A stretch of DNA of 64,000 nt from NCBI RefSeq assembly GCF_003667575.1, contig NZ_RCUY01000002.1:248001-312000 (forward strand). Reading direction: 5' to 3'. Of the stretch, positions 53,916-61,246 are shown piece by piece. Position 1 is the stretch's first letter; every line of letters begins with the position of its first letter. The notes under the pieces were generated by a model. It had not been told where the DNA came from and searched no databases. It worked only from the letters and a program-made list of their open reading frames with translations. The translations under genes and the position numbers were made by a program. This stretch comes from Mycetocola lacteus (lineage in GTDB: Bacteria > Actinomycetota > Actinomycetes > Actinomycetales > Microbacteriaceae).

Positions 53916-56666
53916 TTAGATCCAGGAGTTGAAGCGGCGGATGAAGCGGCGCTTGGCCAGCTGTACCACCACACAGTAGGCGGCCAGGGTGGCGATCAGC
54001 CAGGGGAAGTAGGTCCAGGGCAGCGGCACCAGGCCGAGGCTCTGACCCCATCCGATAAAGGGCAGTACCAGACCAAAGACACACACGGCGCCGGTGGCCA
54101 GCAGCACCGAGAGGCTGGCCCGCGACTGGATGAAGGGGAGCTTCCGGGTACGCAGCAGGTGCACGATCAGGGTCTGCGAGATGATCGACTCGATGAACCA
54201 GCCCGACTGGAACAGGGCGGCGTGCTCGGGGGTGTTCGCAGCGAAGACAAACCACATCAGGGCAAACGTGGTGATGTCAAAGATCGAGGAGAGCGGTCCG
54301 ATCCGGATCATGAACCGGCTGAGGCTCTTGCTCTCCCAGGCGCGGGGCTTCTTCAGGTCCTCGGGGTCCACCTTGTCCCAGGGCAGGGTGAGCATCGAGA
54401 GGTCGTAGGTGAGGTTCTGGACCAGCACCACGATCGGGATCATCGGGATGAACGGCAGCAGGGCGCTGGCCACCAGGACCGAGAACATGTTGCCGAAGTT
54501 GGAGGAGGCGGTCATCGAGATGTACTTCATCGTGTTGATGAAGGTGCGGCGGCCCTCGATCATGCCCTGCTCAAGCACGGTGAGGTCCTTTTCCAGCAGG
54601 ATGATGTCGGCCGATTCCTTGGCGATGTCCACCGCGGTGTCCACCGAGATACCCACATCCGCGGTGCGCAGGGCGGGGGCATCGTTGATACCGTCCCCCA
54701 TAAAACCAACCGTGTGTCCGTGGGTGCGCATCGCCTCGACGATGCGGGCCTTCTGGGTCGGGGTGATCTTGGCAAAGATGGTGGTGGTTTCGGCAAGCTC
54801 ACCCAGCTCGACCAGGGTCAGGTTCTCGATCTCGGGTCCGGTCACGATGGTGCCCACATCCAGCCCCACCTCACGGCCCACGGTTGCGGCCACCAGTGCG
54901 TTGTCGCCGGTGATGACCTTGACGGTGGTGCCGTGAGTCTGGATCTGACGGATCGCCTCGGCCGCGCTGGCCTTGGGCGGGTCGAGGAACGCGAGGAACC
55001 CAACCAGGGTCATGTTCTGCTCATCGGCCAGGGTGTACTCGGTCTCATCACCCTCGGGACCCACCTCGTCGATGGTCTTGATCGCGACGGCGAGCACCCG
55101 CAGCCCCAGCGCGTTCTGCTCGGCGACCAGGTCCTCGAGCTCCATCAGGCGCATGGCCGACAGTGGACGCTGCTCCATCCCGTGCAGCTCGGTGGTGCAG
55201 AGGCCCATGACCTCCTCGACCGCACCCTTGGTGATGATGGTGTGGGTGAACCCGTCCCCCACCACCACGGACATCCGGCGGCGCACAAAGTCGAAGGGCA
55301 TCTCGTCGACATAGGTGTACTCGGCGGTGATCCGGTCCAGCTCGTCCTCGCCGGCGGCGGTCAGTACCGCGCCGTCCAGGAGGTTGCGCAGACCGGTCTG
55401 GAAGTGGGCATTGATCGCGCCGTAGCCGAGGGTCGACTCGCTGCTGCGGCCGTCCACGTCCAGGTGACGCTCAAGCACGATCCGGTCCTCGGTGAGGGTT
55501 CCGGTCTTGTCTGTGGCCAAGATGTCCATCGCCCCGAGGTTCTGGATCGAGTTCAGACGCTTGACGATCACCTTGTGCTTCGCCATGTGCTGGGCGCCCT
55601 TGGCGAGGTTCGCGGTGACGATCAGCGGGAGCATCTCCGGGGTCAGACCCACGGCGGTGGTCACACCAAAGAGCAGTGCCGTGGTCCAGTCCTTGGTCAG
55701 GCCGTTGATGATGAACACCACCGGGACCATGATCAGCATGAAGCGGATCAGGGTGAAGGACACCCGGCGGATACCCACATCAAACGCGGTCTCCGGTCGG
55801 GCCCCCACCAGGGTGCGGGCCATGGTGCCGAAGTAGGAGTTGTCGCCGGTGCCGATCACGATTGCGGTACCCGAGCCGGACACCACCGAGGTACCCATGA
55901 ACCCCAGGTTCGGGGCGTCCAGGATGTCCGCGATCTGCACCTTCCGGGCGGCCTCGATGGTCTTCTCGGCGGGCAGGGCCTCACCGGTCAGCATGGCCTG
56001 GTTGAGCTGCAGGTCCTTGGTGCGCAGGAATCGCACATCGGCGGGCAGCATGTCGCCGGCGGCGAACTGCAGCACGTCGCCGGGGACCACGTCGGTGATC
56101 GGCAGCTCGCGGGTCACCGCGGTCCCGTCCACCAGGCGGGTCACCGCGGTGGTGGTGCGCACCATGGCAGAGAGCTTCTGCGCGGACTTGGCCGAGCGGT
56201 ACTCCTGCCAGAAGCGCAGCACGGCCGAGACCAGCACCATGATGCTCACGGTGATCATGCCGGTGTAGTCGGGTCCGTCGGCCGGGTCGGCCATCCACAC
56301 ATCGGTCACCCACATCACGCCCACCAGGAACAGCAGGATCAGGATGAACGGGTTGAGGAAGGTCTTCAGGAACTGGACGATCGCGGGGGCCGGCTTGTCC
56401 CGACCGATCTCGTTGGCACCGAAGCGGTCGGTGCGCTCGCGCACCTGGTCCGGGGTCAGGCCGTTGAGGGTGCTCTGCTGGGCGAGGATGGTGGCCTCGG
56501 CCTCGCGGTGGGTGGCCAGCAGGAGCAGTTCCTGCTGCGCGGCGCTCAGCCCCTTGCCGGCGGTCTCGGTGAACCGGCGAGGGTTACGGGTGGGACGGGT
56601 GGGCGGCGGGGTTGCCGCCTCGAAGCTCGTGGTGGCCTCATCGAAGCCGCTGGTGGGGAAACGCAT
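53916..56666 (-). CDS. mgtA: Magnesium-translocating P-type ATPase
   Basis: A 916-aa P3B-type ATPase that imports Mg2+ under limitation. Motifs in order: LTGEALPAEK, the phosphorylation loop ILATDKTGTLTEDR, KVITGDNALVA, and MGDGINDAPALRTADVGISVD. About 10 membrane helices, and an N-terminal extension of about 45 residues rich in Pro/Thr. Start ATG 56666, ribosome binding site GAGAAGAGA. Its leader holds an M-box riboswitch and a small ORF, strong evidence for Mg2+ control. Confidence 0.97.
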   Translation of the reverse strand: MRFPTSGFDEATTSFEAATPPPTRPTRNPRRFTETAGKGLSAAQQELLLLATHREAEATILAQQSTLNGLTPDQVRERTDRFGANEIGRDKPAPAIVQFLKTFLNPFILILLFLVGVMWVTDVWMADPADGPDYTGMITVSIMVLVSAVLRFWQEYRSAKSAQKLSAMVRTTTAVTRLVDGTAVTRELPITDVVPGDVLQFAAGDMLPADVRFLRTKDLQLNQAMLTGEALPAEKTIEAARKVQIADILDAPNLGFMGTSVVSGSGTAIVIGTGDNSYFGTMARTLVGARPETAFDVGIRRVSFTLIRFMLIMVPVVFIINGLTKDWTTALLFGVTTAVGLTPEMLPLIVTANLAKGAQHMAKHKVIVKRLNSIQNLGAMDILATDKTGTLTEDRIVLERHLDVDGRSSESTLGYGAINAHFQTGLRNLLDGAVLTAAGEDELDRITAEYTYVDEMPFDFVRRRMSVVVGDGFTHTIITKGAVEEVMGLCTTELHGMEQRPLSAMRLMELEDLVAEQNALGLRVLAVAIKTIDEVGPEGDETEYTLADEQNMTLVGFLAFLDPPKASAAEAIRQIQTHGTTVKVITGDNALVAATVGREVGLDVGTIVTGPEIENLTLVELGELAETTTIFAKITPTQKARIVEAMRTHGHTVGFMGDGINDAPALRTADVGISVDTAVDIAKESADIILLEKDLTVLEQGMIEGRRTFINTMKYISMTASSNFGNMFSVLVASALLPFIPMIPIVVLVQNLTYDLSMLTLPWDKVDPEDLKKPRAWESKSLSRFMIRIGPLSSIFDITTFALMWFVFAANTPEHAALFQSGWFIESIISQTLIVHLLRTRKLPFIQSRASLSVLLATGAVCVFGLVLPFIGWGQSLGLVPLPWTYFPWLIATLAAYCVVVQLAKRRFIRRFNSWI

Positions 56667-56786
56667 GATGAATCTCTTCTCAAACCGGCGAGATCGAATC
56701 CGGGCGCGACAATTACCGCCTCAATTGGGGAGACGAATCATCAACAAACACCGGTTACGAGGGCTCGCAACGGGACATAAACTCGC

Positions 56787-56808
56787 CCCGATCTCGCTGA
56801 GGATCGGG
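56787..56808 (-). promoter_or_regulatory. Hairpin between leader ORF and mgtA
   Basis: CCCGATC and GATCGGG flank an 8-nt loop, 8 bp past the stop of the leader ORF. With no clean U-tract it could act as an attenuator hairpin, a Rho-related pause or a translation-coupled structure. Confidence 0.5.
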
Positions 56809-56816
56809 ACATGCGG

Positions 56817-56891
56817 CTACAGGGCCGGAGTGTTCTCCAGGCGGCCGCGTACTGGGTTAGTCAGGTACGAACGACTATGGTCCGCGCTCAT
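56817..56891 (-). CDS. 24-aa leader peptide upstream of mgtA
   Basis: A short ORF with one of the best ribosome binding sites in the window (AAGGAGGTGACC before the ATG at 56891). The peptide begins MSADHSRSYLTNPVRG and ends NTPAL, with two prolines. It lies between the M-box and mgtA, the position of MgtL in enterobacteria, where translation of Pro codons tunes mgtA transcription. The sequence is unrelated to MgtL by eye. A longer frame (to 57020) is open but has no comparable ribosome binding site. Confidence 0.65.
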   Translation of the reverse strand: MSADHSRSYLTNPVRGRLENTPAL

Positions 56892-56944
56892 CGCGGTCAC
56901 CTCCTTCACATATGCACACACTCCCACGCGCGTGAAGGCATGAA

Positions 56945-57120
56945 GCTTTGGGGGGCTTCGGTGCGCTACCTCCACGTAAGAGCTTTGGCACTGCACGACG
57001 TATCCCTCGCGGGAAGCCACTTGGGGTTAACCCTTAATCCGGGAGAACCTGTCCTAATCTTGGGCGTCTCTCGACGTCGTCAGATCAGTGGCCTATATTC
57101 GTGCAGGAGCCTCGCCTAAC
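56945..57120 (-). ncRNA. M-box (ykoK) magnesium riboswitch
   Basis: The minus strand begins GTTAGGCGAGGCTCCTGCAC at 57120, followed by ATATAGGC, CACTG and GAGACGCCC. These are the conserved 5' blocks of the M-box aptamer. Further conserved-looking blocks (CCAAAGCTCTTACGTGGAGG and GTAGCGCACC) occur near 56965-56995. It precedes mgtA, its usual target. The 3' limit is approximate. High Mg2+ should compact the aptamer and reduce expression. Confidence 0.9.
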
Positions 57121-57136
57121 GAAGTGCTGCGGGAAA

Positions 57137-57167
57137 AACATAGCACGACTTTGCCGACCGCGCACAA
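57137..57167 (-). promoter_or_regulatory. Candidate mgtA promoter
   Basis: TTGTGC (57162-57167) and TATGTT (57137-57142) on the minus strand, 19 nt apart, lie just upstream of the M-box and would start the transcript about 10 nt before it. The spacing is long, so the pair is tentative. Confidence 0.35.
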
Positions 57168-57191
57168 CCGTTTGTGTTCCGCGCTCAGGAA

Positions 57192-57701
57192 CTACTCGGA
57201 TTCGTCGTCTTCCCAGTACCAGCGACGCGGGGTGTGGCCGCGCAGAGCCGCCGCCGAGAGCGGGAGCAGGGCCAGGATGATCGCGCTGGCGATCGCCGCC
57301 GCGGTCCAGGGATAGGGGCGCAGCAGGATGTGCACGAGGGCCGGAGTGAACTCGTCCAGGCCGTTCCACACCAGCGCAATCACCAGGCTTGCGGTATAGC
57401 CTGCCAGCACCGCCAGCCCGATCCAGAACGCGCTGAGGATCCGGGTCGCCCAGCTCGCGGCCGAGGCATCGCCGCGGCCGGCGCGGTCGAGAGCCCAGAG
57501 CGCGCCGAGCGCAAACAGCACCCCGGTCACCACAATCGCAATCGGTCCCGGAAGGGTGCCGAGCGCGGACTCGTCCACAACCTCGGTATCGGTGAACAGG
57601 CTCACCATCCCAAAACCCGCGATCACCGCGGCCAGGTACACCAGCGTGGCCGCCGCAGTATAGCCCGCCGCGCGAGCGAGGGAGGGGCGAGGGGTGATCA
57701 T
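57192..57701 (-). CDS. Four-helix membrane protein of unknown function
   Basis: A 169-aa protein with four clear hydrophobic segments (starting near AAGYTAAATLVYLAAVIAGF, PGPIAIVVTGVLFALGALWAL, ILSAFWIGLAVLAGYTASLVI and WTAAAIASAIILALLPLSAAAL) and an acidic C-terminus (EDDESE). I know similar proteins in Microbacteriaceae only as uncharacterised. It follows the next gene upstream by 9 bp, so they form an operon. Function unknown. Confidence 0.75.
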   Translation of the reverse strand: MITPRPSLARAAGYTAAATLVYLAAVIAGFGMVSLFTDTEVVDESALGTLPGPIAIVVTGVLFALGALWALDRAGRGDASAASWATRILSAFWIGLAVLAGYTASLVIALVWNGLDEFTPALVHILLRPYPWTAAAIASAIILALLPLSAAALRGHTPRRWYWEDDESE

Positions 57702-57710
57702 CCGGACCGA

Positions 57711-59177
57711 CTAGCGAGCCAGCTGTGGGCCCGCGTCGATCTGGCGCTCGTACTCGGCCAGTTCCTCCTGGTTGCGCGTGGTCAGGCGACGGCCGCGAGC
57801 CGACACCCACAGCCCGAACCAGACCGGAACCTCACGGCCGACGATAAACGCGATCAGGGTCGGGACGCTGAAGGTGCGCTCGATCAGCGCGGTGCCCAGA
57901 TCCTCGGGGAAGATCGTGTAGGCGTCGGCGAGCAGCAGCCCGCCCACGGTCCCCGCGGCCGCGAAGAGACCCACCAGCAGGCCACCGAGAACGTGCGCCC
58001 ACCAGGGGCCGCGGTTGATAATCGCCGCCATCAAGACCGTGCCGAGGAAGAAGAATGCGGTCGCACCCCAGAACCAGGCGGCCGAGATGAGCGGCAGCGG
58101 CTCGGTGGGCTCGTTGGTCAGCACACGCACACCATAGTTGGCACCGAAGAAGGCGGCGGCAAACACAATGGTGGCGAGAATCCCGATCAGAATTCCGGCC
58201 AGCCGGTTGCCCGCACGGCGCGGACGCTCGGGGGCCTCGACGTAGACGGCCGGGGCCGTAAGGGCCGGGGCAACCGCCGGTTCGGGCTGTGGCTCGGGCG
58301 GCAGAATGGTCGGCGCGGGTTCGGCCGCCTGCGCGGCGGATGCGGCACCCGGAAGTTCGGAGGCGTCCAGCGCCACGGTTTCGGTGCCCACCCACTCGGC
58401 ATCAGCCTCGGAAGTGGATGCCGCCAGGGGAACCGCACGGGACTGCCCGGCCAGCCCACGATCGGGCTGTGGTGCGGGATCGGGCACGACCCCGGAATGG
58501 CGCACCGGGGGCGCGGGATCCACCGGGGGTGCCGGGTCTACCAGCGGCAGACCCGAGGCGGCGACGGCGGGGCCAGCAGGCTCGGCCGGGGTAGCAGGCT
58601 CGACGGGCGGGGCAGGCTCGACGGGGGCAGTTGTCTCGGCGAGAGCAACGGTCTCTGCGGTGACGGCCGACTCGACCGGTGCGGACTGTTCGGCAGCCAG
58701 GCTCTCGGCAGCCGGGCTCTCGGCAGCTGCGCGGGCGTCGGCCGCGCTCTCGACGAGCGCGGGGTCGCCGGCAACACTTTCGGCCGCAGGCAGATCGATG
58801 GCACCCGAGGCATTCACCACGAAGGGCTCGGTGGGCTCGGCGACAGCATCCACTGGTCCGGCAGCATCCACTGGTCCCGCGGCAGGCCCGCCATCGGCGG
58901 CCTCCCCCAGCGGACTCCACGCGGCCGACGGGATCGGTGCGGGTTCGGTGGGTGGTCCCGCGGTGACCGCATCCGCGGTCGTTCCGGTGATCTCCTCACC
59001 CAGGTCACGTACGGTCGCGGTCACGGTGGTGTCCTCGGCCGAGGTAGCCGTGGCGGGATCGGCAGGCTTGGTCAATGGCGGTGTCGGCTGCCCATTCGCG
59101 GGGGCGGAAGGCGGTGGTGTGACCGGCGTGGTTGCGTCAGAATCCGGCTGCTCGGCACCGGTGGTGTTCTCGGGCAT
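57711..59177 (-). CDS. Pro/Ala/Glu-rich protein with C-terminal membrane domain
   Basis: A 488-aa protein in two parts. Residues 1 to about 320 are low complexity, rich in Ala, Pro, Glu and Val, with repeats such as PVEPAPPVEPATPAEPA. Residues about 325-465 contain four membrane helices (LAGILIGILATIVFAAAFF and others), then a basic cytosolic end (SARGRRLTTRNQEELAEYERQI). The ATG at 59177 has GAGGAG upstream. The disordered half probably faces the cytoplasm, as it precedes the first helix without a signal peptide. It is in an operon with the four-helix protein. Function unknown; the layout recalls cell-envelope scaffold proteins. Confidence 0.75.
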   Translation of the reverse strand: MPENTTGAEQPDSDATTPVTPPPSAPANGQPTPPLTKPADPATATSAEDTTVTATVRDLGEEITGTTADAVTAGPPTEPAPIPSAAWSPLGEAADGGPAAGPVDAAGPVDAVAEPTEPFVVNASGAIDLPAAESVAGDPALVESAADARAAAESPAAESLAAEQSAPVESAVTAETVALAETTAPVEPAPPVEPATPAEPAGPAVAASGLPLVDPAPPVDPAPPVRHSGVVPDPAPQPDRGLAGQSRAVPLAASTSEADAEWVGTETVALDASELPGAASAAQAAEPAPTILPPEPQPEPAVAPALTAPAVYVEAPERPRRAGNRLAGILIGILATIVFAAAFFGANYGVRVLTNEPTEPLPLISAAWFWGATAFFFLGTVLMAAIINRGPWWAHVLGGLLVGLFAAAGTVGGLLLADAYTIFPEDLGTALIERTFSVPTLIAFIVGREVPVWFGLWVSARGRRLTTRNQEELAEYERQIDAGPQLAR

Positions 59178-59311
59178 GTCGATACTCCTCACTCACTGCG
59201 GGTCGTGATTTCGCGCTCGCTTGGGCATACTTTATCGCCACAACGGCCTCTTTGGTGGGAGCGGGGCCGGTCAGGGCGCAAAATCTGGCGACCGTGACCC
59301 CCGTGCCGAGG

Positions 59312-60139
59312 TTATCGACCGGCGGGGAAAACGTGCTTGGCAAGCTCCGCGGTGTAGCCGTCGGGGCTAAAGGACGTCCAGTAGGTGGAGATCCAAATGC
59401 CGTTGCGTAGCAGGTGCGATTCGCCGCGGGGGCCGCCGGTTCCGGTCATGCTGCGCACGCAGCGGGTCCCGGAGAACTCCGCGTAGCACTTGGCGCCGAG
59501 GCTTTCCAGCCGGGTAACCACATTGGCGGCCGAGGTTTTCCCGATCGAGGCGATCGTGGTGAGCAGCCCCCGGGAGGCGGGGTCGCCCCAGCTGCATCGC
59601 AGCGACCCCGGGGTCGCCAGCAGCGGTTCCAGCAGCGAATCGGTGGTGGGCCTGTAGGCCAGACCCGCCGCGGTATTGGGGGCACCATCGGCGGCGAGGG
59701 CAGCCTTGAAGGCATCCGAGTAGAGCGCATCGCAGTCGGCGGGCAGCCCCTCGGCGACCGGCGAGGTGGAGGGGGTGGCCGAGGGCACATCTGAGGGTGC
59801 GGGGGTAACCACGGGGACCGGTCCGGGAACCACCTCGGGACGGGGGCGCTCGTTCGCGCTGCCGCTGGTCGAACTGGGAGCCGACAGATTGAGGGCACCG
59901 TTATCGATAGCGATGACACCGGCGATCATCGCGATCAGGACCAGAATCGAGGCAATGATCCCCAGCACCCAGCGCGGGCCACGAGCGCGTCGGGGCGCGG
60001 GGGTTGGCGGGACCGTGAGCGGCAGCGCGGGAATTCCCCCGGTCACCAGCGGGTCGGGGGTCTCCCCGATCGGTTCCGAGGTGATTCCGGCGCTATCGGG
60101 CCCCTGGGGTCGGGGAGGGTAAGGGGGAAGATCGCTCAC
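59312..60139 (-). CDS. Single-pass protein with secreted C-terminal domain (paralog 1)
   Basis: A 275-aa protein. A Pro-rich cytosolic N-terminus (YPPRPQGPDSAG) is followed by one membrane helix (about 72-95, WVLGIIASILVLIAMIAGVIAI), a Ser/Pro/Thr linker and an extracellular domain with four Cys (DCDALY, LRCSWGDP, AKCYAEFSGTRC). The last part, ESHLLRNGIWISTYW, is shared with the next gene upstream. The GTG at 60139 is chosen because AAAGGG precedes it and the frame upstream has no ribosome binding site. Not a known enzyme. Confidence 0.75.
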   Translation of the reverse strand: MSDLPPYPPRPQGPDSAGITSEPIGETPDPLVTGGIPALPLTVPPTPAPRRARGPRWVLGIIASILVLIAMIAGVIAIDNGALNLSAPSSTSGSANERPRPEVVPGPVPVVTPAPSDVPSATPSTSPVAEGLPADCDALYSDAFKAALAADGAPNTAAGLAYRPTTDSLLEPLLATPGSLRCSWGDPASRGLLTTIASIGKTSAANVVTRLESLGAKCYAEFSGTRCVRSMTGTGGPRGESHLLRNGIWISTYWTSFSPDGYTAELAKHVFPAGR

Positions 60140-60284
60140 GCTCGCCCTTTCAGTCGCGAAGTGGCACCGATCGGATCGGCAGCACGGTGTACACCCAGTC
60201 TGCCATGTTCGCCTCGCTGTCGTGCTCGGGGCGCGGGGTACCAAGACTCATATCGAGGCGGTACACAGGAAGCCGGTCCGGCCG

Positions 60285-61049
60285 CTAGGGCCACAGGGTG
60301 TGCACGATGTCCGGGGTGTACCCGTTCATCTCGACGGTGCTCCAGTGGGTGGCGATCCAGGCGTTATCCCGGAAGAAGTGGTTTTCGCCGGCCTGCGGGT
60401 CGCCCTCGGCCCAGTCCTCGATGCCCGGGCCCACGTGGACCAGGGTGCACAGCGTACCGTCGTCCTTTTCTTCGCAGGTTGCCCCGCGAGCGACCAGCGT
60501 GGCCTCGATGTTCTGGGCGGCGGCGGGGTCGATCAGGGTGACGTTGGTGTTGATCCCCAGCTCGCTGGGTAGCCCCCAGGAGCAGTGCAAACCGGGGTTG
60601 GCGCGCAGCAGGGTATCGAGTTCGGGGATTGCGGTGCCGGTCTCGTCGGCCAGCGAGGGGTCGTTCAGCGGCAGTTGAAGAGCCCGCAGCGAGGCGAACA
60701 TCGGCCCCGAATAGATGGCCGAGCAGTCGGTGGGCAGCGTCAGTGTGGGCACCGTCGGGCTTGGGCTCGAAGAGGCGGTCGGAGAGGGGGACGCGCTCGG
60801 GGTTTCCGAGGCCGCCGGTGACGATGAGGGGGTGGAAGAGGCCGAGGGCGTGGCGGATGCGGATGCGTCGACATGGCCCGCGGGTGCCGCCCGGGCAACC
60901 AGTGCCCACACGATCAACGCGATGACCACCAGGGCACCCACCGCGGCCACGATGATCCAGGTGGTGCGCTTCGAACTCCGTGTGGGTTCGGCGGCCTCCC
61001 CAGCGTCCTCGGGGGTTGCCGGGTCGGTTCCCGGACCGGTTTCGGTCAT
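60285..61049 (-). CDS. Single-pass protein with secreted C-terminal domain (paralog 2)
   Basis: A 254-aa paralog of the downstream gene: short cytosolic part, one helix (about 35-58, TWIIVAAVGALVVIALIVWALV), a Ser/Pro/Ala linker (SPAASETPSASPSPTASSS) and a domain with four matching Cys (DCSAIY, LHCSWGLP, ATCEEKDDGTLC) and ENHFFRDNAWIATHW. GGAGG lies 7 nt before the ATG at 61049, which is better than the ATG 15 bp upstream. The Cys pairs and shared WG and W residues suggest a small disulfide-stabilised sensor or binding domain. Function unknown. Confidence 0.75.
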   Translation of the reverse strand: MTETGPGTDPATPEDAGEAAEPTRSSKRTTWIIVAAVGALVVIALIVWALVARAAPAGHVDASASATPSASSTPSSSPAASETPSASPSPTASSSPSPTVPTLTLPTDCSAIYSGPMFASLRALQLPLNDPSLADETGTAIPELDTLLRANPGLHCSWGLPSELGINTNVTLIDPAAAQNIEATLVARGATCEEKDDGTLCTLVHVGPGIEDWAEGDPQAGENHFFRDNAWIATHWSTVEMNGYTPDIVHTLWP

Positions 61050-61190
61050 CCTGGTTCCTCCCATGGCACGGTCATCCGGCGCAAATACGCCCGTTCTAGA
61101 ATAAGCGCATTGCGCGAGCCCTCCGTGTGATTTGGGTGGGGAATCACCACTTTGTTACCGAGTTGCGATCGATCCGTGCCCCACGGCAAA

Positions 61191-61229
61191 CACCGCCGGG
61201 GCGGATCATGATGATCCACCCCGGCGGTG
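61191..61229 (-). terminator. Terminator after the second surface protein
   Basis: An 18-bp stem (CACCGCCGGGG..., one G-U pair) with a 3-nt loop lies 17 bp past the stop. The U-tract is weak (GUUUG). Confidence 0.7.
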
Positions 61230-61246
61230 TGCACTGCGGCGTCTCG

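Noticed and set aside
54159-56780. 873-codon plus-strand open frame opposite mgtA
   Set aside because: The opposite strand encodes a complete P-type ATPase with all motifs; this frame is His/Gly-rich and has no start signals.
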